Origin: Xanthobacteraceae bacterium
Lineage (GTDB): Bacteria; Pseudomonadota; Alphaproteobacteria; Rhizobiales; Xanthobacteraceae
Assembly: GCA_030037185.1 (NCBI GenBank)
Contig: JASHRR010000237.1
Location: 1-9,840, forward strand
Direction of reading: 5' to 3'
DNA: 9,840 bases
Part shown: positions 1-7,928 of the stretch, one piece after another
Layout: each line of letters begins with the position of its first letter
Position numbering within the stretch: the stretch's first letter is position 1
Notes under the pieces: model-generated
Database searches by the model: none
What the model was told of the DNA's origin: nothing
What the model saw: the letters and a program-made list of their open reading frames with translations, nothing else
Position numbers and translations under genes: made by a program

Positions 1-340
1 CGCGGTCGGCGATTATCCCGCCGAATATCGGAGTGAGATAGACGAGGCCGGTATAGATCCCGTAGATGTTGGACGCGAGCGGCTGGATGCCGAGCGGGCC
101 GAGCGGGGTTTCAAGGATGCGCTTGAGCGCCGCGAGCCCGATCACCTGGCCGGCCGTTCCCGGCTGAAGCACGTGCTCGAAGAGGTAGAGCACGAGCAGT
201 GCCCGCATGCCGTAATAGGAGAATCGCTCCCACATCTCGGTCGCGAACAGGAAGCTCAAACCCCGCGGATGGCCGAGAAATTCGGCTCGCGCCGTTGAAG
301 CGGTCAGTGGAGGGGAGTCGCGAACGCCGGCTTCGGTCAT
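1..340 (-). CDS. POT/PTR-family peptide:proton symporter, N-terminal part (partial)
   Basis: Partial gene: the start codon is at 340 and the frame stays open to the window edge, giving the first 113 residues. After a ~25-residue cytoplasmic tail comes the family's hallmark at the start of helix 1: E35-M-W-E38-R39-F-S-Y-Y-G. This is the ExxER motif that couples proton and peptide binding in proton-dependent oligopeptide transporters. A second hydrophobic stretch (about 88-110) ends in G-G-I-I-A-D-R, the beginning of the conserved loop after helix 2. Known members are inner-membrane major-facilitator proteins of about 450-550 residues that import di- and tripeptides with protons. A GGGAAG ribosome-binding site sits 4 bases before the ATG, which supports this start. 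No partner gene is visible. Substrate choice cannot be judged from this fragment; family assignment is firm. Confidence 0.88.
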   Translation of the reverse strand, partial: MTEAGVRDSPPLTASTARAEFLGHPRGLSFLFATEMWERFSYYGMRALLVLYLFEHVLQPGTAGQVIGLAALKRILETPLGPLGIQPLASNIYGIYTGLVYLTPIFGGIIADR

Positions 341-706
341 TAGGCTTCCCGGAACTGCTTTGCACGGGCATAGAATATATGCTCAAAGCGGACGCATTTC
401 GTTATGGTGCCGTATCGCGGCCCCCGTTGCCAGACCTTCGGCCACTCGGATTGACCTCGCTATTCCGACACCGACTAGCAAAATTGTGCGCAGTGCTCCA
501 GCCAGAGCGCTTGCGCTTGGCCGGTGGTCAAGCGCGCTCTTGACGCCGGCCACTTCCATAACCGTCTCATGAGCCCCTTCGAGGCGGAAACGCGAGGAGC
601 CCGGAGGCCGAGCGCCTGTGAAGTGTGTCGCAACTTGGGATCGCAACCTCTGGCTTTGAGCCAGGAAACTCCATTCGGAGCGCAAGCTTGGATGGCAAGC
701 ACTTCG

Positions 707-739
707 TCATACTCCCGCCGGCTCGGGCCGGGAGTATGA
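707..739. repeat. Perfect 11-bp-arm palindrome (hairpin)
   Basis: Arms TCATACTCCCG (707-717) and CGGGAGTATGA (729-739) are exact reverse complements around an 11-base GC-rich loop (718-728). Part of the loop (CCGGC/GCCGG) offers alternative inner pairing. No T-run follows on either strand, so it is not a standard terminator. It could be a REP-type extragenic palindrome or an RNA structure. It lies in non-coding DNA about 370 bp upstream of the transporter start. Confidence 0.7.
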
Positions 740-1301
740 AGGCCGACCGATGACAAGCGACATGGGTTTATCGCGGGCGCCCGATATTCCACTCTTTTCG
801 AGAGGGGTCTGCCGGCGATCTCGGGGTCCACCGTCCGGGGGTTTTCGGCCCAGGACACGCCTGGATGAACTCATCGGCAAATTCAAATGTAGCGATCGTG
901 GCGCTGCCGCGCCCCGACGGTGCCATCTTGCCTCGTCGATCTTGGCGACGGGGATGTCGGCACTGAAAGCGACTCGCGTGGGGAGGCGGAGCGCTTGAGG
1001 GGCGGGCGGAACGGTGAGGCGAGCCGGGACCGTGAGATCGGCCCATGAAAAACATGCGCCGACGAAATTTCTCCATTCGGCAGGCGGCTCCCTGTCTACC
1101 GGGCTTTCGGTTGCGGTCGGTCGCTCGGGCGCGCTCACTCATGAGGATGCGTTGAGATAGGCCTGATTGCGCGATATCGATTGCGAGCTTCTGGCGCAAT
1201 CCGCGGCCGTGATCTGCTGGCATTCTCCGGCTCCCTGCTGACAGATTTTGCATCATCAGCGTTGCTGGTAATCTGCGGTGCGGTTTACCGGATTGAGATT
1301 T

Positions 1302-1309
1302 TAGGGGGG
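1302..1309 (+). promoter_or_regulatory. Ribosome-binding site that sets the kinase start
   Basis: TAGGGGGG lies directly ahead of the ATG at 1313. No comparable site precedes the TTG at 1181, and residues encoded from 1181 to 1312 do not resemble the N-terminus of MASE1 proteins. This favours a 717-residue product over one of 761 residues. Confidence 0.6.
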
Positions 1310-1312
1310 CAT

Positions 1313-3466
1313 ATGCTGCAGAGTTTCACCAGGGAAGTTGACCTCAGAACTCCCGCTGACCTGATGCTGGCTTGGGCCGGTGCCATCGGGCTTGCCATTG
1401 GGGTAGGCGTTGCGTACTTCTCGGCGGCGCAACTGAGCCTCAGACTTCTCGCTGAACCTGATGGCGTTGCCCTGTTCTGGCCTGCCGCTGGCGTATCCTC
1501 CGGCGTGTTGATTGCGCTTCGCGGCGCCGCGCGATTGCCGGTCGCCAGCGGCGTGATCGTTGCGACCATCGTTGCCAATCTGATGGGTGACCGCAGCGTG
1601 TGGAACGCCGCTGCCTCCGCAATATGGAATACCGGCGAAGCCCTGCTTGCCGCATGGCTGATCGATCACTATTTCGGCTCGAGTTTCACCCTCGACAGGC
1701 TCCGCAATGTGTTGGGGCTGCTGGCGGCGGCAGTCGTGGCGACTGCCCTTTCCGGGATCGGCGGGATGATGTCTTTTAAGCTGTTCCACAGTCCGACGGC
1801 GCCGATGTGGACCACCTGGCAGCACTGGTTTGCATCCGACGCCGTCGGCATCATCACTGTCGCGCCGCTGGTGATCGGCCTCGCCGAAGCCCTGCGCAAT
1901 CCGCCGCTGCGCAAAGAGACCATCGAAGGCGTCGCCGCACTCGTGGCATTGGTGGCGATGACCGTCATCATCTTTTCGCTGCCACCCGAGCAGCGGGAGA
2001 CGGTGATCTCGGTCGCCCTGCTGTTTCCAATCCTGCTGTGGATTACGGCCCGTTGTCAGCCAGTGTTCGCCGCTGCTGCGGCGTTCATTATTTCACTGAC
2101 GATTATTTGGACGATAACCTTCGGAATCGACCATTTCGGAAACCCTGTCCTTCCGGTGGGGGAAAGCGTCCTGGGGGCCAAGGGAGCGATCCTTATGTTC
2201 GCGCTATGCGCGTACGTTCTTGCGGCGCTGTTCGCCGAGCGGCGGCAACATGAGGCGGTGCTCCAGGAGAGCGAGGCGCGCTTGCAGGAAGCGCTAACGG
2301 CCGGGGCGGTGACGGCTTTCGAGTGGGATCCTCGCAGCGGCCTGTCCCAGCGAAGTGAGAACGCCAGCCAGATCCTGGGCTTTGATCGCAAGCAGACTTT
2401 CGCCGCCGCCCAATTCCTCGCGCGGGTGCATCCGGACGACCGCGCAGGGTTCAAGGCAATCATCGACGGAGTGTGCATCGACAGCCCGTCTTATTTGGTC
2501 ACCTTTCGTTTCATTTGCCCCGACCGCCGGGAGGTGTGGCTTGAGGAAACGTCAAAAGCAGAATTCGACACGACCGGACGCGTCGTACGCCTCAAGGGCT
2601 TGACCCGCGATATCACGAGGCGGAAGCAGTCTGAAAAGCGCCAGGACCTGCTGATCGCCGAACTCGATCACCGCGTCAAAAACGTGCTCGCGCGCGTTGC
2701 TGCAGTCATCACGCATACGCACCGGCACTGCGGGACCATAGACGAGTTCGTCAAAGCGCTCCACGGTCGCATTCAATCGATGGCCGCCGCCCACTCTCTA
2801 CTCAGCCAAAGCCGCTGGTCCGGCGTGGGTCTTACCGACCTCATACGCCACCAACTTGCGCCCTACACGACCGATGCAAATACCACGATTAGCGGCCCGG
2901 ACATCATGCTCACCTCCGGGGAGACCCAGGCGCTCGCAATGGTCATTCATGAGCTGGTGACGAATGCTGCGAAGCACGGCGCCCTATCAAACCCCGATGG
3001 CAGCGTGTCGGTGAGCTGGCATCGAACCGGTGGCGATGCAGCGGCAGTCATGACAATCATATGGCGTGAGCTCGGCGGCCCGCCAATCAAGGCCCCGGTG
3101 CGAACCGGTTATGGCAGCAGCCTTATCCGCGATCTCATCCCTCATGAGCTCGGCGGCGCCGTTGACCTGACATTCCCGTCCGATGGCGCGTGTTGCAAAA
3201 TTGAAATTCCTCTCGAAAGAGGTGCTAAAATTCCCCGGGAGAACGCGTTAAGAAAAGCAATTATGGATTACGACGCCCTCAGCACCAGCGTACGCAAGTT
3301 CTTCAAGAGGCTCCGGCTCACTGCCCATCGGGAGATCGAGAATGCGGTCCGCGACGCCACTGCGAAGAGGAAACTGACCGGTACCACATTGCCGACTAGG
3401 GCAGTGGTCACGGTCGCCGGCATCGACCTCAAATTCGAAGTCGCTGGCGATATCGAACTGGCGTGA
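1313..3466 (+). CDS. MASE1-PAS HWE-family sensor histidine kinase with DUF6494-like C-terminal tail
   Basis: A 717-residue inner-membrane sensor kinase. Residues ~18-308 form a multi-helix MASE1 sensor, with W56-P-A-A-G-V and an H171-W-F-A-S-D-A-V-G motif before the last helices. A short helix (~309-325) leads into a PAS_3-type domain (~320-437, with V-H-P-D-D at 372-376 and D-I-T-R-R at 433-437). The kinase core has phospho-acceptor H453 in L-D-H-R-V-K-N, the N-box H546-E-L-V-T-N551-A-A-K-H-G, and W584-R-E586 in the G1 region. Those H, W and E residues define the HWE family. It should autophosphorylate and pass phosphate to a response regulator, but none is encoded nearby. The frame is open from a TTG at 1181, but the ATG at 1313 has an AGGGGGG ribosome-binding site 3 bases ahead and gives a normal MASE1 start. 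The signal sensed is unknown. Residues ~651-717 are an unusual extra domain, annotated separately. Confidence 0.93.
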   Translation: MLQSFTREVDLRTPADLMLAWAGAIGLAIGVGVAYFSAAQLSLRLLAEPDGVALFWPAAGVSSGVLIALRGAARLPVASGVIVATIVANLMGDRSVWNAAASAIWNTGEALLAAWLIDHYFGSSFTLDRLRNVLGLLAAAVVATALSGIGGMMSFKLFHSPTAPMWTTWQHWFASDAVGIITVAPLVIGLAEALRNPPLRKETIEGVAALVALVAMTVIIFSLPPEQRETVISVALLFPILLWITARCQPVFAAAAAFIISLTIIWTITFGIDHFGNPVLPVGESVLGAKGAILMFALCAYVLAALFAERRQHEAVLQESEARLQEALTAGAVTAFEWDPRSGLSQRSENASQILGFDRKQTFAAAQFLARVHPDDRAGFKAIIDGVCIDSPSYLVTFRFICPDRREVWLEETSKAEFDTTGRVVRLKGLTRDITRRKQSEKRQDLLIAELDHRVKNVLARVAAVITHTHRHCGTIDEFVKALHGRIQSMAAAHSLLSQSRWSGVGLTDLIRHQLAPYTTDANTTISGPDIMLTSGETQALAMVIHELVTNAAKHGALSNPDGSVSVSWHRTGGDAAAVMTIIWRELGGPPIKAPVRTGYGSSLIRDLIPHELGGAVDLTFPSDGACCKIEIPLERGAKIPRENALRKAIMDYDALSTSVRKFFKRLRLTAHREIENAVRDATAKRKLTGTTLPTRAVVTVAGIDLKFEVAGDIELA
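3263..3466 (+). other. DUF6494-like domain fused to the kinase C-terminus
   Basis: Kinase residues 651-717 begin with Met-Asp-Tyr-Asp-Ala-Leu-Ser and continue as S-V-R-K-F-F-K, then R-E-I-E-N-A-V-R, a Lys-rich turn, and end in V-A-G-D-I-E-L-A. This order (short helix with R-K-F-x-K, E-I-E helix, two strands ending in G-x-I-x-L) matches my recollection of the free-standing ~65-70-residue DUF6494 proteins of alphaproteobacteria; no search was run. The HWE catalytic fold is already complete by about residue 636 (C-K-I-E-I-P-L-E-R). An in-frame ATG at 3263 sits exactly where a separate DUF6494 protein would start, with only a weak AAGAAA-like site ahead. It may be a true fusion, or a small gene joined by loss of an upstream stop codon. 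Function is unknown. Confidence 0.55.
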
Positions 3467-4343
3467 ATGACGTCATTGCTACCGTGGAGCTTCAATCCAG
3501 TGCTCCTTTTTCCTCGGGCATGCCTGTCCTGCGAGAACCACCGTGAATATAAGGGACGACGGGGACGTGCTGATCACGGCCGCCGCCACTGCGGCTCCGC
3601 CCGCTGACGGCTGTGGTGCAGCAACGATGATGGTGCCGACGAAGTTCGCGCGTTGGCAGAAAACCAGCCCCTGTTAACGGTTTCGGCGATGGCGAGGAAC
3701 CCGTCATCAACGCATCGGCAATCCAAAAGTGTCTCCTTCGAACGTCGCCAAGGTGAACCGCTCGACGCCGATAAGACACTTCGTCACCGCTTCGCTCGCG
3801 CATGAGCACGATGGGGCCCCCGGTTCACGCTGCTCACTCGCGATCGCGGCAGCCCTCGATCCTGACGGGCTTGCAGCTCGGCTATCCGGCTCGGGCAGGA
3901 TCGCACACTCTCCCAGCGCCAAAGCGCAGACTGAAGGAAGGCCGGCAGCGCTCCTTGCCAGCCGCCGCTGAGGACCGCTACGAGTTCATTGCGTCCAGTT
4001 CGCTGAGTTCGACGCGATAGCAAACATGCTTCCGCGCCTCCTTCAGACGCGGATGCAACTTGAGTCGGATGTCAGTTCTCCCGCCATAACCTTCATGCCC
4101 AAGCACGGCCAGAACTTGGGGCCTATCAGCTCTAGCTGCGCCTCCATCGCTGCCCCCCCAGCGCAAACCGTCATCCCGTAACATCTGGCGTCACACCGGG
4201 TTCCCGTCCACCAGATGGTGGTGACGCTCGAACGCGCAGGCTTAATCAGGCGGCAGCGTCGCGTCGAAAATCATCGGCGATCGAAAACGCCTGCGGAGCT
4301 GCGATGAGAGCGGAGTGAAAATGTCATAATCACGGTGACACGG
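3467..4343. other. Gap between convergent kinase and dehydrogenase genes, no clear gene
   Basis: These 877 bases hold only short overlapping frames without ribosome-binding sites. The least unlikely is minus 4184-3978 (68 residues, ending in V-E-L-S-E-L-D-A-M-N-S), whose last ~35 codons look reasonable for GC-rich DNA, but it has no Shine-Dalgarno site and I recognise no family. It may be the decayed end of an old gene. A 14-bp palindrome, CCACCA-GA-TGGTGG, lies at 4208-4221. A weak terminator candidate for the dehydrogenase lies at 4318-4340. Nothing marks an insertion sequence or attachment site. Confidence 0.5.
4318..4340 (-). terminator. Weak terminator candidate after the PQQ dehydrogenase
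   Basis: Read on the minus strand just after the dehydrogenase stop codon, TGTCA (4340-4336) can pair with TGACA (4326-4322) around a 9-base loop, followed by TTTT (4321-4318). The 5-bp stem is short, and an inner TCAC/GTGA pairing competes with it. Termination here is possible but not assured. Confidence 0.3.
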
Positions 4344-6119
4344 CTAGAGGGCGAACACGAACAGCATCGAGGCCGTCGAGTTGTTGCGCAGTTCCGGCGC
4401 GTTCCCTAGCACCTGCACGCGCATGGCCGAGCCGACCAGCACCGCGATATACTGCTTGCCGTTGACCGCGTAGCTGATCGCCGGCGCGTTGATGCCGCTG
4501 CCGACGCTGAAATTCCACAGCTCCTCCAGCGTCCTTGCGTCATAGGCCGAGAACGTGCCGTCGTAGTGCCCGAGGAAAACGAGATTGCCGGCCGTTGCCA
4601 ACGCCCCGGCGTAGTTCGGGTATTCCAGGCGCTTGTTGAGCTTGGTCTCGCCGGTGATCGGATCGATGGCCTTGAGGCTGCCGTAGCGCCGTTCCGGGGT
4701 CTTGGTGCTGCCGCCGGTGAAGCGCTCGCGCGGCTTCACGGTGCCGCCCTGGTCTGAGAAATCCTTCTGCTCGACGGTCTCGATGTAATTGCAGCCCTCG
4801 ATCGATGGCACGTAGAGCAGCTTCAGTTCTGGGTTGTATGCGCTCGGCTCCCAGTTCTTGCCGCCGCTGTTGGACGGGCAGAGTCGCTGCCCCGCCGGCC
4901 GGGCGCGGGTGCCATGGCTGCCCGGATTGTAGATCTGCACGTCCTTGGTGGGGTCGTAATTGAGCGGCTTGCCGGTCTTGGGATCGAGGCCGGGCGTCCA
5001 GTTCAGTTCATCGACATACTGCTTGCCGGCAATGAAGGAGCCGTTGGTGCGGTCGAGGGCGTAATAGAAGCCGTTGCGCGCCGCGTGGACCACGAGCTTG
5101 CGGTCCTCGCCGTTGATCTTCGCGTTGATCAGCGGATGCTCGGAAATCTCGTCGTAGTCGTAGGGGTCCTGCGGTGTGTACTGGAATCCCCACTTGATCT
5201 TGCCGTCGTTCGGCGAAATCGCGAGTACACTTGCGGCCCACTTGCTGTCGCCGGGTCGGTATTCTGGGTCGTAATCGGGGCCCGCGTTGCCGACCCCCTG
5301 GTAGAGCGTGTCAGTGTCGGCATCGTAAGTGGCGGTTTCCCAGATCGAGCCACCGCCATGCCGCCAGCGCTCTTTGCCGTCCTTCCAGGTCTCGTTGCCG
5401 GGCTCACCGGCGCCCGGGATGGTGCTGGTCCGCCACGCCTGCCTGCCGGTGGTGAGATCGGTGGCCTCGATGTAGCCGCGGATGCCGAACTCACCGCCGG
5501 CGGCACCGACGATCGCGAGGTCGCGCACAATGAGCGGCGCGACGGTGATGGTCTCGCCTAGAGCGGGTTCGGCGATCTTGCGCTCCCACACGACTTCACC
5601 GGTTACCTTGTTGATCGCGAACATGCGCCCGTCCAGCGCGACGGAAATGACCTTGTCCTTCCACAGCGCGACGCCGCGGTTGTTGACGCCGCAGCACGCC
5701 ACGTCACCAGCCCAGGCGCGATCGGTGCCCGGGTCCATCTTCCACTTGATCACGGCCTTCTTTCCCGCCGTCAGGTCGATGGCATAAACCGAACCCCAGC
5801 CATCCGGCACGTACATGATGCCGTCCTCGACGAGGGGCGTCGCCTCGAGGTTGCCATGGGGGTAGCGTCCGCCGCTCTGGAAGCCGCTCAGCGCCACCGT
5901 GAACACCGGCTTGAGGTTCTTCACCGTTTCGGTGTTGATCTCCTTGAGCTGCGAGAACCGGTGGCCCTCATAATTGCCGTGATGCAGGATCCAGTTCTGC
6001 GGCTCGCGCTGCGGATTGAGCGCCCGCTCGTTCGTCATGTCGGCGGCACGAACCGGCGACAGGGCGGTTGCGATCAGCAAAGCACCGGCTAGGGCGCCAG
6101 CGACGGATTTCGTCCTCAT
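4344..6119 (-). CDS. PQQ-dependent alcohol dehydrogenase, methanol/ethanol family, lanthanide-type
   Basis: A 591-residue periplasmic quinoprotein that should oxidise alcohols to aldehydes. Residues 1-25 form a signal peptide cleaved after V-R-A. The rest is an eight-bladed propeller. Seen in order: the vicinal cysteine pair C142-C143 in A-C-C-G-V-N-N-R-G, metal ligand E210 in G-G-E-F-G, N278 in G-V-G-N-A-G-P, and catalytic D321 with D323 in P-Y-D-Y-D, then R349 in A-R-N-G. In known families the extra Asp two places after the catalytic one marks lanthanide-dependent enzymes (XoxF, PedH), whereas calcium enzymes have Ala or Ser there. There is no CxxCH, so no fused cytochrome; electrons must go to a separate cytochrome that is not encoded here. 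A GAGGG site 7 bases before the ATG at 6119 supports this start over an upstream TTG at 6191. It follows the NHL gene on the same strand. Substrate is unknown. Confidence 0.93.
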   Translation of the reverse strand: MRTKSVAGALAGALLIATALSPVRAADMTNERALNPQREPQNWILHHGNYEGHRFSQLKEINTETVKNLKPVFTVALSGFQSGGRYPHGNLEATPLVEDGIMYVPDGWGSVYAIDLTAGKKAVIKWKMDPGTDRAWAGDVACCGVNNRGVALWKDKVISVALDGRMFAINKVTGEVVWERKIAEPALGETITVAPLIVRDLAIVGAAGGEFGIRGYIEATDLTTGRQAWRTSTIPGAGEPGNETWKDGKERWRHGGGSIWETATYDADTDTLYQGVGNAGPDYDPEYRPGDSKWAASVLAISPNDGKIKWGFQYTPQDPYDYDEISEHPLINAKINGEDRKLVVHAARNGFYYALDRTNGSFIAGKQYVDELNWTPGLDPKTGKPLNYDPTKDVQIYNPGSHGTRARPAGQRLCPSNSGGKNWEPSAYNPELKLLYVPSIEGCNYIETVEQKDFSDQGGTVKPRERFTGGSTKTPERRYGSLKAIDPITGETKLNKRLEYPNYAGALATAGNLVFLGHYDGTFSAYDARTLEELWNFSVGSGINAPAISYAVNGKQYIAVLVGSAMRVQVLGNAPELRNNSTASMLFVFAL

Positions 6120-6293
6120 TGCATTGCCCTCTGCGCCGGTTGGGCGAGCGACCGGCTTCCATGCGACAACTTGAAATTCGCGTTTCCCCAAATCAACCCC
6201 AACCGGGGCGGATAATAGCAGTTTCCGGGCTTTCGGTAAGTCCCGCCCCGGTTAGCAGCCGGTCGTTCTTGCGCCAACTCGGCGCGCCTGTCT
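6120..6293 (-). promoter_or_regulatory. Intergenic leader with inverted repeat, possible promoter and alternative hairpins before the dehydrogenase
   Basis: Segment A at 6253-6243 (minus strand AACCGGGGCGG) is the exact reverse complement of segment B at 6211-6201, 31 bases apart. Between them, on the minus strand, are TTACCG and TATTAT spaced 16 bases, a possible promoter (the -10 matches 5 of 6). Segment C, CCCAACCGG at 6144-6136, can pair perfectly over 9 bp with CCGGTTGGG at 6206-6198, which overlaps B. So B can pair with A or with C, not both. C ends 5 bases before the GAGGG ribosome-binding site at 6131-6127. Two readings are possible: operator arms around a promoter, or an RNA switch controlling translation. 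Confidence 0.45.
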
Positions 6294-7343
6294 TTACGGT
6301 CGAGACTGCGGGTTTTCGATGCGCCTCTCATAGCGCTCAACCCCCTTGGTGCCGTTCATCCCCATAAAGATGTTGCCATCGTCATCGACGGCGACCGACT
6401 CGCCCCATTGCCTGGCGCCCGCGGCTTGGCCTTCTGAGAACGCGGCGGGAATGAACGTGGTCACGGTTCCGTCCCTGGCGCTGCCGATCGTAAGCCCGCG
6501 CCGGAAGCCGCGATTGACGGCGGCAGTCGATTCGGAATCCGTGCAATAAAGAATGTCGTTCTTGTCGATGAAGAGGCCGCTCGGGCGCCCAAACTGTTTC
6601 CATTCGGCGATGAAGTTGCCGTCCTGATCGAAGATTTCGATGCGGTTGTTGCCGCGGTCCGCGACGAACAGGCGGCCGGCTGAATCCATCGCCAACGCAT
6701 GCGGCAAGGCAAATTCCCCCGGGCCGCTGCCGCGCTTGCCCCACGCGGTAATGAACTTGCCTTCTTTGGAGAACTTCACCACCCGCGCATTGGTGTCACC
6801 GCCATGGCCGTCGCTGACGAAGACATCGCCACTGGAGGCCACGAACACATCCGTCGGAGCATTAAATGTGTCGGGACCTGCGCCGGCAATGCCGGGCTTG
6901 CCAAGGGTCATCAGCACCTTGCCCTGCGGGCTGAGCTTGAACACTTGGTGCCCCTTGCCGCCGCCGCCATGATCGTCGGTTGCCCACACGTTGCCGTCAT
7001 GATCAACGTGCAACCCATGCGGATGGTTGAACATCCCGGCGCCGAAACGCACCACCAGATTTCCTAATGGATCGAACTTCGCAATCGGGTCCAGCATGGA
7101 GCCGACGCAATCGGCAGCACCGCACCTGTCGAACGCCCACAGGCTCCTGCCGTCGCGATCGAGCGCAACCTTGGTGGCGAGACCCATCCTCCGCCCGTCC
7201 GGCAAAATCAGCCAGCCATCATCGAGCCGGTACGAGTTGAACGTTGCGTTCTGTTGAGCCAACCCATAGCCGGCGAGTAACGCTAACACAGCGGCACAGC
7301 CAAGTGCGCGCCACAAGACTGACATCGAACCTTCGCGTGACAT
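6294..7343 (-). CDS. Exported NHL-repeat beta-propeller protein, PAL-like
   Basis: A 349-residue protein with an N-terminal signal peptide (hydrophobic stretch ~14-28, likely cleavage at G-L-A before Q30-Q). The rest is built of NHL-type propeller repeats: F105-N-H-P-H-G to about 147, F160-N-A-P-T-D-V to 201, F211-A-L-P-H-A-L to 248, then a blade from G252-R-P-S-G, with a closing blade near 313-330 (W-G-E-S-V-A-V-D). The pattern P-x-G/D-hydrophobic-D-x-x-G-x-V/L-F-V-x-D resembles the lyase domain of peptidylglycine alpha-amidating enzymes and other six-bladed propellers, but its His ligands cannot be confirmed by eye. Catalysis is therefore unproven; it may be a binding or scaffold protein. 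The start at 7343 has a GGAGGAG site 4 bases ahead; a second ATG at 7325 has a weaker site. It precedes the PQQ dehydrogenase by 174 bp, which suggests a shared periplasmic role. Confidence 0.85.
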   Translation of the reverse strand: MSREGSMSVLWRALGCAAVLALLAGYGLAQQNATFNSYRLDDGWLILPDGRRMGLATKVALDRDGRSLWAFDRCGAADCVGSMLDPIAKFDPLGNLVVRFGAGMFNHPHGLHVDHDGNVWATDDHGGGGKGHQVFKLSPQGKVLMTLGKPGIAGAGPDTFNAPTDVFVASSGDVFVSDGHGGDTNARVVKFSKEGKFITAWGKRGSGPGEFALPHALAMDSAGRLFVADRGNNRIEIFDQDGNFIAEWKQFGRPSGLFIDKNDILYCTDSESTAAVNRGFRRGLTIGSARDGTVTTFIPAAFSEGQAAGARQWGESVAVDDDGNIFMGMNGTKGVERYERRIENPQSRP

Positions 7344-7442
7344 TGCGCTCCTCCGTCTTCGCACCGCCCTCGCCAGATGTTGCCGCGCCACGCGCCAGTT
7401 TTGTGACCTTTCGCGTGGGGAGGGCTCCCGTGAAATCATTAA

Positions 7443-7493
7443 GGAACCAGGTTCAGAAACCCTATCGCAGTCGGACGGGCCTGGGAACCAGGT
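7443..7493. promoter_or_regulatory. Twice-repeated palindromic operator-like site upstream of the NHL gene
   Basis: GGAACCAGGT occurs at 7443-7452 and again at 7484-7493, 41 bp apart, close to four turns of the helix. Each copy sits in its own palindrome: GAACC-A-GGTTC (7444-7454) and CCTGG-GAA-CCAGG (7480-7492). They lie 100-150 bp before the NHL start codon, where an operator would be expected. No convincing -35/-10 pair was found beside them, and no regulator gene is near. Confidence 0.4.
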
Positions 7494-7928
7494 GTCTCGT
7501 TGTGAGTCAGTTCTCGGGAGTCAATGGCCGACCTCGTCCGCCTAGGTCCTGCTTGCTGGAGTGCGGCAGGAGCCGTGATCGCCCGGTTGCACGCCTGATC
7601 TGCCGATCGCAGCGCAGAGATGGGTCGCAGAACCGTTCTTTCGATCATCCGCGCCGGCCGCCAGCCGCTATTACAAGCCCCTCGATGGCCTGCGGCTGAA
7701 ACCCACAAACCGGGCTCAGACCCCTCTCGGCGGCAACATTTTTCTCGTCGGCTCCGTAACCCTTGTAGGCCGCGGCACGAACAGACCGTCGACATCGGGC
7801 TGAGCAGCCGTCAGAGCGACGGTCAGAGTTTGTCGAGCGACGAACGGCAAGCGACGGCCTGCTGCCGACCAGCAAAAGACCGACGCTTGATTTCAGCCTC
7901 GCTCCGTCTGGCGATCTTTCGGCCGGTA

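Larger units (their letters stand above)
341..1312. other. Intergenic gap between transporter and sensor kinase
   Basis: No convincing gene lies in these 970 bases. Open frames occur on both strands (for example minus 1138-707 and minus 1256-768), but they overlap one another, lack ribosome-binding sites and have arginine/proline/serine-rich compositions typical of shadow frames in GC-rich DNA. The part next to the transporter holds an AT-rich patch around 371-386 that could supply its promoter, although no good -35 partner is seen. The only strong structure is the palindrome at 707-739, listed separately. The stretch 1181-1312 is open in frame with the kinase but is probably its leader. Confidence 0.6.

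Noticed and set aside
707..1138. A 143-residue minus-strand frame before the kinase
   Set aside because: It has no ribosome-binding site, overlaps another similar frame, ends inside the palindrome at 707-739, and shows no domain.
1181..1312. Upstream TTG start that would lengthen the kinase by 44 residues
   Set aside because: It has no ribosome-binding site, while the ATG at 1313 has a good one and fits the usual MASE1 N-terminus.
4914..5561. A 215-residue plus-strand open frame
   Set aside because: It lies entirely antisense to the PQQ dehydrogenase, whose motifs are clear. Its Val/Gly/Leu-rich product is a shadow of GC-biased codons.
7380..7420. Possible sigma-54 promoter (TGGCGCG repeats on the minus strand)
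   Set aside because: The GG and GC pairs are not at the required 10-base spacing.
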